A DNA stretch of 64,000 bases, taken from Gnetum montanum (lineage: Eukaryota; Streptophyta; Gnetopsida; Gnetales; Gnetaceae). This document shows positions 12,701-25,250 of this stretch, piece after piece (position 1 is the first letter of the stretch; each line of letters starts with the position of its first letter). The stretch lies in contig MNCI01007958.1 of assembly GCA_015680685.1 (NCBI GenBank), positions 536,046 through 600,045 of the forward strand. Reading direction: 5' to 3'. The position numbers and the translations under genes are program-made. A model generated the notes under the pieces. It did not search any database, had not been told where the DNA came from, and was given only the letters and a program-made list of their open reading frames with translations.

Positions 12701-15700
12701 GTTAGTATGGTCTTGCGAAGTTGGTTGGATGTTTGGGATAAGTGTTATAGAGTATGCTTAGTTTTACTTGTGCTGGGATTTGCACTCGTGACCTGTGCCT
12801 TGTGGTAGGATGATTAGAACTTCTAAGCACCTTTTGTTTAAACGGTTGTTATCCATCGGATTTTATAATGTGTACCATTAGTTCTAATTTTAAAACAAGC
12901 TTGGCATGTAACCTTCACCCAAAGTAAACTACATTTTGGGCTTAGCGGGTTTGTTGGTTGGGCATGTGATCCTCGTGACGCTGGAATAGGGTGAATACCT
13001 TTATAAACCTTAGTGTTGTTTTTCATCTACCACTTGATATCCGAGCGAAGGAGAATCGGAAACTTTGACAGTTTTGTGCTTAGGGCAACGAATCAACTCT
13101 CTCATCTTGGCACCTCACTCTCTCATCTTGGCACCTCTCTCCTCGCTATGTTGTTGCTCATCTAGGAACCTAATGGATGTGTGTTGCATGAGCTTCTTCA
13201 GCCAGGCCTTCATCATTGTTACTCCGGTAAAGATTTACCATAGATTTTCCCTTCCCATTGATAAGGTCTGACTTGTTTATGCGTTTACATTTTTTATTGT
13301 GGATTATGTTGGTTTGGATGTTTTCTCCCATGATTCTATTTGTTTTCTGATCAGCGAGAGTTTATTGATATTTCATGTCAACTGTTTGACAAAATGCATG
13401 ATTGGGATCTGGGACTAATTGGTGTCTAATATCTTGAATTCCTATATTTGATTATTGGTTTGTACATTGCGGATCTTGGGAATCAATTTGTTGACCTTGG
13501 AAACCCCTGTCTTATGATTTTAGACTTTTGGTGCAATGGATATTACAGAACCTGTTTTCCTTGCAGTGCGAGTGACCAGATCCTCTGATCAAACAGCCTG
13601 TCTTTTCACGTTTCCATCTAAGGTATGCAGTCTCTGTGGCCTGTTCAATCCAATGGTGCAGATAACCACTATGCGGTCAACCAGACTGAGCAGTCAACAA
13701 GACAACAACTTAGCCAAAACCGTAGCATTTCTCAATCTGGACGACAGGAGCCTCTGATCAACTGGTCTACCGAAAACCGAATCTTGTGAGTCTTGAATGG
13801 GCCACCCGGTCTCACTGGTCAACCGTGTGACAACTTTGAGAGTAAATGACAATTTGACAAACACGACAGTCTAGCTTGGGTTGAGCCTGGAATGTGTGCC
13901 TTACACACTGGAACCTTGAAAACCCTTTGACAAGTTGGTCCAAGCTATGGTCTAGAGGTTGGATACCTTCTGAAGTCTTATTATGATCGAGTAAAGCAAC
14001 TCCCACAACCAATGTTGCACTTGGTCTATGATGGGAGTCAAAGTGGGATATACTCTTGAACGTTGGATGACAGTATTCGTATGATTGCCTAGACTAGTGA
14101 GGGTACAAACCCAAAACTCCTAATGGCACAATGCAACCGATGAGTTTGCCTAGAGTGGCGAGGGAATGAACCCAAGAGTTCTGACAGCCCAATGCTACCA
14201 TAAGGAAACAACTAGACTAGTGAGGGCACGAACCCAAGAGTCCCAATGAGACAATGCAACTAATGAGATTGCCTAAAGTGACAAGGGAATGAACCCAAGA
14301 GTCTTAATTGCCCATTACCATGAGACAACTGCCTAGATGGTCCAAGAGGCATAGTGATTTCCAAGAATCCTGATGGCTTAACATGATGAACTGCTAAATG
14401 AACTGTTGATAATATGGTAAATGAAATATTAATGTTGTGTATGTGCAGGTTGGGTCTGGTGGTGGTGGGATGTGTGAGAACTTGTGTTTTGCTAATATGA
14501 TAATTATGATGTGCTGTGTTGGATGGTAGCATGTCATGCAGACCAGTTATGCCCTAGTGTGTCATCCTCCAGCTTCATGGTGCCTGTTTCCGAGTCAATT
14601 AGGGAACTTTTATGGCTTACCCTTAGTCACGTTGGACTGACATTTCCCCCTTTTTTTCAAGCAGAGTACAAGCAGCTGGACCTCTTGGCAATGCATAGTT
14701 GGCTAGAATGTGGCATTGATTGGCATTTTTTTCTATTGAGTCATGTTATTACTTCTGTTTTGGGACTACGTTGTGACCTGTTCAGTAATGTGTTTTGGAC
14801 GGCCACATGCTGATTATTTGGATATGTTCTGGGACTGTTTCTAATGGTTTTGAGACCTGATTATTGATGAACCTATTGCTAGCAATGTTTATGCCATATT
14901 CTGGAAAGCATTATATATTTATGTGTTCTGGCTATGATTAATTATGTTTATTTGCTCAGACTATTAACACTCCGGTTAATTGATATTTACATTTCGTGCT
15001 CTTGAATTTTTTATGGCCTAAGGTATTGATCTAGTTAATATTGTTTTTGAGTTGGTTAACTTACTCGCTGTTATAGCTAACCGTGCAGTTATCAATTTGC
15101 TTTTGGTTTCATTGGTTTTGACCTTCCTTAATACCCTGATAGCCCAGCCTATGTAACGGAATATGACAATCATGCCACCAGCAATCTTATTAGTTACATA
15201 TTTTTTCCCATTTATAATTATTGGGAGAATGTTAGGCCCAAGTACAACTAGGTATCGCCTACCTCTACTTTTTTTTTGTTAACAATCAAAATATAATTTG
15301 TATTTCCGGTACATCTTGCTTGCAACATTACAAATTATAAATTATTGACGATAACTTTAAAGTTCATTTTATGAAATCAAGTGCCCATAATATTTAAGAG
15401 TGTTCCTCATCTAAAAGTGCATTACAAATCTACAGGACTGTCCAACACTATGTAAGAAGTCCCACCCTTTATTAATGAATCTGAAAACATGTTTCAATCA
15501 TTCTTTCTTATATGACTGCTTGAGCCCAAACTTGTCCAATTTCAACCAACACATATGTGATAGGTAACATCAAAAAAATTTTAAACAACGCTAGCCATTT
15601 ATCTGCATAGTCAGACTTATGTCCATCCTTAATTTCAATTCTTCAAATATTCATATCAATTTATTTAACACAAGTTGAAATGGGCATATGAAAACATTCT

Positions 15701-18700
15701 CCGTATCACGATATACCTAGAAGTTGTACTCTTTCAAAATCATCCGGCACATACATGTCATAGTTTTGAATAATTTACCTGGTTATGGGATGGACGAGCA
15801 GCAACACAATGGAGATAATCTGAATGGCCTTTGAATACTGAAATAATTTTTCTAGTTTCCTGCATGACAGATTATGACATCTTAAACAATGAAAACTAAG
15901 AAACCAAAACATTCCATTTCCATGCTAAACACTTAACAAGCAAATATTTAATAATCTAATTATCTATGTCTGATTCTACTCAACTACCTATCGTATGCTT
16001 TTCAAAATGTTATCTCATGCTTTATTCAATATTAGTTTGTTTTTATTTTTTAATGCATTGCCCCAAAATATTGTTACATTTCAGATTTTCATTGTTGCAA
16101 TGTATCTGTCTGAACAAAATATTGTTACATTTCAGATATTCATTGTTGCAATGTATCTGTCTGAACAAAATATTGTTACATTTTGGGTTTTCATTGTTGC
16201 AACTTATCTATCTGAACCCGTTTTTATGAATTATCTTTCACCAACATGCTTGTGTCAAAATTTTACTGTGTTGCAACCAGTGTTATCATGACCCACAACT
16301 GATCCTACAATCCAGATCACCAACTGCCGGTTCTGCTGCAATCGTTTTTTATTCATGTATCAATGTTATCATTCCAAACAATAGTTTCTGTAAGAAAATA
16401 CTCTTTACGTTGGTACTCATTAACCAATTTAATGATCATAAACAAGAAAATCTATGTTATCTCATTTAAACATAAAATTCAATGATAAGTTACTATAGTA
16501 TATGCAGAAACTACACAAAAATCAGTGTTGGGGTCCAGTCCAGCGGAAGCTTTGTTGTCTTTCTATAACATTAACCAGAATTCATAAAACAAATTTCCAA
16601 TCAATAGTTATTAAAATTTTTTTATTTAAAAGTGGTAGTACATTTCTGCCTCCAACTAACAGCTTCATTCATGATGGGAATCACTCATGGCATTGCATGA
16701 ATCACGTTTGCTACTTAAATACCCTAATGAGGGTTACTTAAAATAACATCATTGGCTCCAAGTCTTCAATCTCCAATACTACCATGGTCCTTTTACCATT
16801 AGACTCATCAGCCTTTAATCTATAGCTTCGTGACTCTTTGGACTCGGGGGATATATTCACAAACTTCTTCATATATTTCCTCTTTCATAATTATATATTG
16901 TTCAACTTTAAATGGTTTTCTTATATTTTCATCTTCACATGTCCACATCTGGATCTGCTTGTTTTTAACATATAGGTTTTACAATTTATGAAACTGAATT
17001 TTTTTTCTTACATCCACTGAAACCCGTTGGATCTATCAAACTAGTTTCAGAATTCCTTACAGTATTTTTTAAAACATTTAGAACTCAATGCTACCCAGTA
17101 GCATCGAACCTGTGATTTATAATCCTTGTAACAGGCACATCTTCTCATAGATGAATATGCCCTTTATGATTATTTAGTAAATGCTTTTATTTAACATTAA
17201 CATATTGTTAAAGGTTTCATAAATTCAATCTAATGATTGGACATTCTTATTAACATCTTATCTAAAGAATTAGCCACAACTCTCTAATAAATCCATGATG
17301 TTTTAATAAGCTACAAGATTGGGAACCAAAAATGTAGATTATATATTTTAAGGTTTTAAACAAGTACTTATTCTTAGATTCCTCACAGCTATCTATAAAA
17401 CGTAATATCCATCAAGTTCGAAGTATACCACATCCCAAGAATAAGCACATTCATCCCCACATGCTGAAAATATGTGTTGTCTCTGCAAATAATAAGTTTA
17501 GCTTGCGTTAATGCAAGAATATCACTGTGATTAGGACGTCTGAAGACAGAAATTTAATGTTATAAAACAAACATCATCTAGGAAGACAAATACATTATTG
17601 TAAATTTTTTTAAAATGTCTGACAAAATAAACCACCACCACAATAAGCTTCTCAGGTAACATTTTTTTTTTTAACTTTTCAAATTCAAAGAGTTGCTGAA
17701 AGATGCAGTAATTTAGTAAACACACATTGACATCTGTAATCAAATCATTAATTGCAAGATGAAAACTGAAATTAACACAATCAACCACAACAATAGAAAT
17801 TTTGGCTTGTAAAGTTGCTAATCACTGCCTCTGAAATATTTCATAGTGCTAGCAGATTGGCATTGATTGAAATGTTCATATATGCATTCCAATTTCCCTT
17901 TTTCCAAAATCCATATCCATTTTTGCTAAATCCACAAGAAAAGAAATGCTAGAAATCAACTAGATTGTTTGTTCTAATCTCATTAAGGAAAATATAGTTG
18001 AAAAGTAAAATAAAATATGAATCACTAAATGACTCACAAAATTAGCCCTAGACAGGTAAGCAATAACACAGACACAAAAAGCCAAGCCTGAAATGTGCCT
18101 TAAGACTCAAGGCCTATGCACATAACGAGTTTGAATTAACAATTGCATGTGTACTTTCTTGTTATGTGAGTAGCAATGGTAAAAGAAATCTGTGCTTTTG
18201 AAATAAAATAACAATGTTATACAACCTCATGAAATTCACCATATTTCATAAAGCCATTGAATTGTCAAAGGCAGAAACATTTTATAGAAATGTCTATATA
18301 TATTCTTCAGCCTCACATTCTATTAACCTCTATGTGATAAAAATTAAAGGGGTAGTGTTTGGAACCCAAAATAAATGAAACATCAGTAAATCCCAAGATA
18401 TATAGTCCACGTAGAACTTATAACTCAGCATTGCCCACTAGATTCGAACCCATAACTAAGAGCTTCCAAATCAAGAGTCTTACAACTAGGTTAACACCTC
18501 ATTGTTATGGTGCCTCAAGTATGATTCAAACTAGCAACCTTTTGCTTGCAAATACTTGTCACCTATAGGGAAATATACCATGTTCCAACAATTGTAAATT
18601 CTGTCTCACACACAATTATGAAATCCGACACAGGTTGATAACAAAGCAGGTAACAATTGTTATCAACAGTGCTCATTTTCATAGCCCTTCAGCAATCATG

Positions 18701-21700
18701 ACTTCACATACTAAGTCACATAATTTCGTAACAAAAATGGCTGCACAAGCACCCAGATACAATGGTTTTAAAGAGATTTCAGCACACTGGGCACTGAGAT
18801 TATAAAAATGGCACCACAAGCAGCCAACAGGATTAGAACAAATAACAAATCAACTGAGTAGCAATGGATAACATCCAAGAACACAGATCCATTGACTTGC
18901 AATCCAAAAAGGAGGAACTTCCAGAAATATACGGTAACAAATAACCATATTATTAATAACCCTTGAGCAATGAAAACTTTCATAGTTGCTTAGCATCATG
19001 AAGAGTATATATCAATTCTCTCAAATTGACAATCAATTCTGTCAAAATATATAGTGATCCTCACATAGTGTAATATCTTTAAAATTACCACATGCAATCC
19101 AACACCGTCCAAGACGCTGCATGACCAAAGCAATTAACTTGTCTAATCTAAGATAGTATTTATCAAACCCTAAGAAAATTCTCAAAAGGGCATTCAAATA
19201 AACATCTATAATTTATTAGATAAACAAACACGTCCAACAAAAGACAAAGGATAAGAAAAAGCAGCAGTAAGCAACGTCAAATAACACTTCTAACAAACCT
19301 TGTAATCAGTTGATAAAGCATTTGTTTCTGGCATTGCATTGAGTGCTTCCCATGGTCCTCTAAAAAATTTGCACATCAAATACAACCAAAAAATGAATCT
19401 ATGTTAAGTATCCTAACTTTTATGTACCAATAAATTTGGTTACAATGCCAGCAATATATTTAAAATTTGATAACTATGACAAAATAAAGGAATAAACAAA
19501 CAGGTTGCTTTGAAAGCAAACATGTATTTTGAACATATAAATTGCAGTTCACGAATAAACATTTATCAAAGATTATTAAACATTTTTCAAAAAATAGAGG
19601 GTTCCAGGAACCTACTTTATAATCAATAAATCATTATCCCTGTGATCTTTTTTACAGGTTAAAAAAATATTTTATTGATAAATAAACTCTAGATTTCACG
19701 TACAACCGATAACCTCTTAAAATCTTAAAGATCAGCCAAGGAACAGTGTCATGGATCTATTATAAAAGCATCCAATCTTAAAGGAGTATGCAAAAGGAAA
19801 TGCTCACCTTCATGGTACCAACCCAAAACATAACCTTGATTTACAACTTTAAATCGTGCTAGCTTCAAAGACTTGGGCAATAAAATCCTATTCTATGTAT
19901 AACATTTTCTTTCAAACTTAAACAACCCTAAGATACGAAGACATTTTATGAAGTGTTGCATTGAAAACAGCCCCACTAATTCAATAAGTAACAACGAAGA
20001 TCCAAATAAACTTCACTTATTTAACAATTAACAAAACAAACCCCACCAAGCACATGGGTAACAAACTAATATGTCCCTGCATTACTTTTCCATTGTGTTT
20101 TATTACATCTTATTGTGGTAATTCATGCATTGCATCAGCATCCAAAAGTCAAAGATTCAATTGAGCCATGCACACTACCATCACTGTCATCATCTCCTAC
20201 TAAATTTCCTAAAGAGTCTCAATTCCATTGAGTTCAAGCTCCATGCATCTTCATGCACTTAAGAGTTTGCATGGTAGCACAACTTGAATGACCTCTCCCA
20301 GGTGGAAAGCATTCTTGTGCATATGGCTTATTCTCCTAAAAAACAATATATTGATGCATATGGGTTGTTATCCAAGCCGATGATGAACCGATGCTTATAG
20401 ATTTCTGCCCAAACAGATCATGATTAACGCCAATATTTTGACGAATTAAGAATTCTAATAGGTTCTACAAGTGCAAGGAAACAGCACTGTAACTTCCAAA
20501 AGAAACTTTTGCTGTGTTTTGGCATGTTGGTTGCAACCTCGAAATGTCTGCTATTGGAAGAAAAATGATATTATAGCACATGGAACAAATTAAAAAAAAA
20601 GGCTTCATCATAATGTAGAAAATAAAGCATCAATTAACTGAATAAGAACACGCTTCTAATCGAGGCTAAAACAATAACATTACTTGCCTAACATTGACTT
20701 ACTTTTGCTGAGGATTCTTGAATTCAAGAATAGGCTTCAGAGAATATGAACCTATAAATAGAAGGAAAATGTAAAGTTTGGTAATTAAAAATTTAAAAAC
20801 CAAAAGTAGCAAAAATACAGGGGTGCTCATAAAAAATTCATCATGAATGTCAAAGGATAACTTTTATTACGATTGTATGATATTACTATTATGAGGTTGC
20901 CAGGAAATAGACCAAAATGCAAAACACATTGGTATACACAGTGCATCCTCTGTAATAAGATAGTGCACGGTTAAGTAAACTTGAGGGTCATGTATGACTC
21001 TGTCAGATAAACATACTTTCAATAACTTATCTCAGGGCTAATTGAAAGCAGCAACTAAGCTAGCGCTGATTGATTATCTCAATTACCATGGTAAGCTTCA
21101 CCGGAAAGGGCATCTGAAATTTCTCGCCACTTAAAACCTTGTATACGCCCATCATCTCCGCAGCTAATAAAAGGTAACATAACACATAAATCAATATTAA
21201 TGCTTGGCAGCCAGCACTACATATCAAATGGTTATTAAATAGTGGAATACCAACCTCAAAAGCAATAAGTCCTCCCCTTGGCCATAAAACTTTACATCGT
21301 AGGCAGGACCAGTGTGACCTGAAAGGGCACAGGCGGGTTTTGGGGCAGGAATGTCCTTGATAGACCTTCCTCGTGTTAAGCTAGCTATAAGTCAGACACA
21401 CACAGTATTCCAAAGCACAGCCAAAAGAAATAAAGCCTGCAAAGAAAACGTAACAGAAAACCCTAATTACCTGCAGCTGTCACTCTCCAATTGAAGAAGG
21501 GATGGCTGCAACCACGACATTGGCGCAAAAACATGTTCAACAAGGAAAGGAAACAAAAATCCATACACATACATATACATATTTAAATACGAAATACATG
21601 ATAGAAGGATCAAAACAGTCAAATTTGAAATGCATAATAGCAGCAATTATGTGCGATTATTATGTACATTACATGAAGAGGAGGAATGGAATGAATAGCA

Positions 21701-21873
21701 AGGCTTCCATCGCTGGAAGCGATGACGACAAAAAGAGGAAGTGCGTGTGCGTGAGCAGGGGCAGGGCAGAAAGAAGCTCTAAACACAGTTCGAGCTTCAA
21801 CAGCTGTGTCCTGCAAAATAATGCTACGTTTGTAGGCCTGCTCGTTCCAGAATCTGGCGTCTCCGTCTCCCAT
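9705..21873 (-). CDS. DWA1: DWA1/THO6-like WD40 protein, 12 exons, 375 codons
   Basis: Exons (minus strand): 21873-21668, 21380-21255, 21163-21087, 20751-20703, 19359-19299, 17482-17429, 15859-15779, 11504-11465, 11366-11245, 10311-10198, 10029-9913, 9785-9705. All eleven introns are GT-AG, phases agree and the 1128-nt frame is open to the final taa, so it looks functional. The start is the ATG at 21873 (MGDGDARFWNEQAY), where plant DWA1/THO6 proteins begin. WD40-type segments include GHTGPAYDVKFY (90-101), SCGDDGRIQGFKW (111-123), FSACGDECAYSWD (178-190), FKGHSDYLHCV (200-210) and TGSEDGTVRIWDCR (221-234). The last fits the DWD box that binds DDB1. Plant family members are about 370 residues long. 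Known roles are substrate receptor of CUL4-DDB1 ligases acting on ABI5 in abscisic-acid signalling, and THO6 of the nuclear THO/TREX complex. The least certain boundary is the exon 1 donor: a GT five bases earlier would put a stop in exon 2. Confidence 0.93.
12273..12520. repeat. Two-copy tandem repeat, about 123 bp, in intron 7
   Basis: ttatatgtgatagagatagc begins at 12273 and again at 12396. The copies differ by a few substitutions and a 2-bp insertion, and the first bases of a third copy start at 12521. Confidence 0.9.
14087..14335. repeat. Four-unit degenerate minisatellite, about 62 bp, in intron 7
   Basis: Units start with variants of tgcctaga.tggcgaggg and carry 'gaacccaagagt' and 'caatgcaac'. 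Starts lie near 14087, 14149, 14211 and 14271. Units 1 and 3 resemble each other, as do units 2 and 4, which suggests a 124-bp higher-order unit. Confidence 0.75.
16065..16217. repeat. Three-copy 51-bp tandem repeat in intron 6
   Basis: aaaatattgttacatttcag starts at 16065 and 16116, and the third copy at 16167 diverges after aaaatattgttacattt. The period of 51 is a multiple of three, so the plus strand has a self-similar open frame. That frame is an artefact of the repeat and is antisense to the gene. Confidence 0.9.
17060..17165 (-). mobile_element. Possible degraded SINE, copy D, in intron 6
   Basis: The minus strand has a B-box-like caggttcgatgc followed by tactgggtagcattgagttc, loosely matching the same part of SINE copies A and B. 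The A box is weak (tgtgcctgttacaagg). It may instead be a different tRNA-derived repeat. Confidence 0.25.
18349..18503 (-). mobile_element. tRNA-derived SINE, copy B, in intron 5
   Basis: The minus strand has an A box within gttaacctagttgtaag near 18496, a B box gggttcgaatctag (18451-18438), and the family body with agttataagttc, ggactatatatcttggg and the end gggttccaaacacta. It aligns with copy A (8309-8452) over its length but is diverged. It is in the same orientation as the gene. A further B-box-like stretch (gtttgaatcatac) just upstream at 18520-18535 may be part of a second SINE. Confidence 0.7.
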
Positions 21874-22230
21874 TTCCCACCTCTCAACTCTTCCTACGCT
21901 TCTGCCCGACCAGAGGATAGTACACACTCACTAATATAATTAGCCCAGCCTTGCTACTTCATCTCCCGGAACGCATGAAAATTCGCCTGGCAAGGTATAA
22001 TGTAACAGAGTATGAACTATTCTCGTGGTGCTAGTATCCACCTGGTAATGCTTTAATTCCCATTCATGATAAGTGGTTATATTATTGGACATTTTTTACC
22101 GACGAATGCATTAGTTGTTGTTGTGCTTGCTTGAAACAGATTAGAATCTTTTGTTATTAAATGTGATCGTTGTCAAATAAAGTCATGATATGATAAGAAG
22201 TTACTTTTTGATTTGAGAATTGCGTTTAAT
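21874..22230. other. Upstream region of the DWA1-like gene
   Basis: This should contain the 5' UTR and core promoter of the minus-strand gene. I see no convincing TATA box at a suitable distance and cannot place the transcription start. A truncated SINE begins at 22231. Confidence 0.4.
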
Positions 22231-22322
22231 GTTGAGTTAGAAAGTTCTAATTGAATTATATATCTTGGGTAATTCAACTATATATCTTGGAGTGTATTAC
22301 AATTATATAAGGTTTCAATATC
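22231..22322 (+). mobile_element. 3' half of SINE, copy C
   Basis: gttgagttagaaagttctaa followed by the tatatatcttggg motif matches the 3' body of SINE copies A and B. The tRNA-like head is missing. The motif is partly duplicated (atatatcttgggtaattcaa and atatatcttggagtg). Confidence 0.6.
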
Positions 22323-22445
22323 GTGACAAGAAGCTACTTTGTAATGTTGTCTTTTTGTATAAACAATAATATCCATTTTCTTCAAGTGAATGGTGTGTTG
22401 GTAACTTTGAATAAGTAACATGACAAAAAGTTATGTTTTGTTGTG

Positions 22446-23276
22446 TGATGAGCAACGAGGTACCCCTATGCCCAACTATATGAATCAAAAGCATTCATGC
22501 ATGATCCGGTCAAATTCCGTAGACCTTAAGTTCCCATATACACTGGTTTTGGAAAGTGAAATCTAATCATGACGATCATTGTCTTCCCAACTACACTTGT
22601 GGAGTTTAGTTGTATGGTTAAGTGTAATTGAAAAACATGATTTTTTATCATTTTATATTTTATTCGTTTGCGATTAACAAAAAGTTGAAACTCAATTTAT
22701 GAACCACTAATGGCTAATTATTAACTAACTATCCTAACATAAATATCTAATCCCACCTTCCATGCACATCCTAAACACATATAACTCTACTAGGTTACCA
22801 AACGTTAAGCGTTGTTGGGATTACCAAGCATCATGTGCATGCTCAAAGCAGTCGTACTTATATCCTTATTTAACTGCTATTTAATCTAGCTAGCTTACTT
22901 TAGCGTAATTACTTGGCAGCGTTAAATGAAATTGCACAAAACATTGAATGCATGAATAAAATAATTAAGCTAGCCAAGGTGCTGCAATGTTTGATTGGAA
23001 AGCTTGTTTTAATGGCTGCACACACTACTGTGCTCAAGTACAACAACACTCAAATAAAGATACATATATTCAATGACTCCTGTTGTGGGCACTTTGAAAA
23101 CTATTCTAACTCTAGAGAAAAAAAACTACAACAGCTTTGCTATGTCATGACAAAACTTCCTCTAAACTATGTGCCTAAGCACTATAGTTATAGGTCAACA
23201 CACACCCCACGATATTAGATATCTAACATTACTTCTTAAGCCCCAATATTGGAGCCAAGCCAAATATGGTTTATCA
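22446..23276 (-). repeat. 3' LTR of E1
   Basis: 831 bp, tgatgagcaacgaggtaccc to ggtttatca in plus orientation. It aligns along its length with 31544-32427. In element orientation it is preceded by a purine-rich tract (the complement of tatcccca, 23277-23284). Confidence 0.9.
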
Positions 23277-25250
23277 TATCCCCACGATTAAATGAAAACT
23301 CATCCTCGAGTGAACAAGAAGAGGAACAAGTTCCTTACAAAATATTGGAGAGGTATGGGATTATTGACTGACATGCAAACTGATTCAGAAAGAATAGATA
23401 GACTCTAAATGTCCAAGTGTACAGATTTATAGTTGTTTACAAAATTGAATGTTCATGATAATAGAATTGAACACCCTAGAAAAAATTGACATCCAACTCC
23501 TCTAGCAACTGAAGGACAAGGAAGAAGATCCAACAATCATGAAGGATCCTTATCACATGGTGCTGCTACTTCTTCCTTGGTGAAGACAGTCCTACTTCTA
23601 GTCCACACTTCCCCCTGCAATCACAACAAAATTGCGAATTAGTGTGCAATGTGTAACATATAAGTTTTAGGTACCTTGTCTTGTCGATAGTTACACTTGG
23701 CTAGGTTGTGATTATGGTGGATTGATTTCTGTAATAGTGTTAGCGGGAAGACTAAAAAATAGGATAAAATGGATAAGCGGTCCATTATTAAATTTTGAAA
23801 AGTTCAAAAGGTAATGAAATGCTTGAAGAGGGTTAAAGAATTCACAACAATAAAAAGAGGATTTCATTAGAAAATGTTGTGAAGATGCACACAATTGCAT
23901 GTTACTGACAGGTCACACAAAAGGATTTGATTGTGAGAATGTCTAAGGATAAAGAACTTAACTAACCTAACCAAAAGGTATGCAAGTGGATCCTTCCCAA
24001 AGCAAGCACATGTCCTTTATTGCCCCTGCATAACCTCAAACCAAGGAGTTCGTGGACCCCACGGATGATTAATGGTTACAGAAAGTTAAGTATGAAAACC
24101 TAGAAGAAACTACCTAAGAATTTTGACACATCAAACCAAGACATTGAACAAGAATATGAAACCAGTAGTGAGGTGAGGCATGGAAAGCATAGATGGATGA
24201 GAGAGTGTGTGTGTGGAATGGAGTTCCTGATTAAGCTCACATGAAGTCCCTTATGAATTTTGTGGTTAAATGACATGATAAAATCCATCCTTAGTCTATA
24301 CCAAAACTAACCACGCTTAGTGACGTTACATCATCACTCCAAGACCAGTCCAACCCCTTAAGACACAAGAGCATTCCCACAAAACAACCACCATTCCTTA
24401 TTTAAGAAGAAAAAAGAAGTAAAAAGTGAGAGAGGGCCTTAGTTAGAGAGGACCTTCAAGCATGGGTAACATGTTTTTCTAGTCCCATAACCAATGCTTG
24501 TGGCTTGTTTATGTTGTCTAAGGGGTGTGCTTTAAATTCCCATCATTTTTTTTTAAATGGAAACATGTAAAGGCTTATTCAACTTCTTGTTATTGGTTAA
24601 CACATAACAATAAAAAATCCATGAAAACACACATGCACCCAAGTAAGTAGAAAGGCACAAAGAGTACCAAGTCCCCTTGAAGTCACACCCTGTTCAAACC
24701 TTGAATCCTTTCCAAGTCCAAAAACTACCAAGGTCACAAGTTGATTAAAGTGTTATTAATAAAAAAGGGACCTCATACTTCTAGAACATGGAAAACCATA
24801 GAGTTTGTGGATGGGTGGATGTTGTGGACTCATTGCCTATTTCATGAAAAAGAAACCATGTCCAAGTTATCAGTAACAAAATTCAAAGCTAAAATCCATA
24901 CACCAACAATCAAATAATTGGATAGTGCATGCCCACATCAAACAAACCACATTGTACCCATTTGGCAATAAGGCACATTATTATTAAAACACAATAAGAA
25001 AATCACATCCAAAATAAAGGAAAATATACAAAAAATTGTAAAATATTTTTTAAAAATAAAATGTGCTAATGATGTTATAAAACAAAAATTGGAGAAAATT
25101 AATAATGCAAAAACAAAAAGGTGCAAGATAAAGAAAGTGTAAAACAAAAAGTTGTAAAAATAACAAGGTGTAAAACAAAAAGATGAAAAACTAAGGAGTC
25201 ACTTATAAATTTAGCATGGGTGGCCATCTCCCCCACAACTAAGTTAAAAG
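23277..25250. other. E1 non-coding segment between integrase and 3' LTR
   Basis: AT-rich, no coding pattern. Short stretches (for example caagcatgggtaacatg near 24458) recur at 55621-55655 in E3, so it is element DNA and not host DNA. Confidence 0.6.

Larger units (their letters stand above)
12162..15197 (+). mobile_element. Possible long LTR or transposon fragment in intron 7
   Basis: The segment starts TGTAACACCC and ends GTTACA, ends typical of some gypsy LTRs. It carries a TATAAA-like motif near 13001 followed by a leader-like stretch, and it is the bulk of the 4.27-kb intron 7. The flanking five bases (gaaca and tattt) do not match, so the boundaries are not confirmed. It codes for nothing recognisable and holds two tandem repeat arrays. 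Confidence 0.3.

Noticed and set aside
12542-12808. 88-codon hydrophobic open frame (plus)
   Set aside because: Lies antisense in intron 7 within a probable transposon fragment; composition-driven and without a recognisable family.
12162-15197. Confident call of a complete LTR or solo LTR
   Set aside because: Ends look right but the five-base flanks do not match; kept only as a low-confidence feature.
16065-16217. CRISPR-like direct repeats
   Set aside because: Repeats are contiguous without unique spacers, and the genome is a plant's.
15995-16291. 98-codon repetitive open frame (plus)
   Set aside because: Created by the 51-bp tandem repeat, whose period is a multiple of three.
21502-21939. 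145-codon plus-strand open frame
   Set aside because: It is the antisense of exon 1 of the DWA1-like gene, whose minus-strand frame has the conserved protein sequence.
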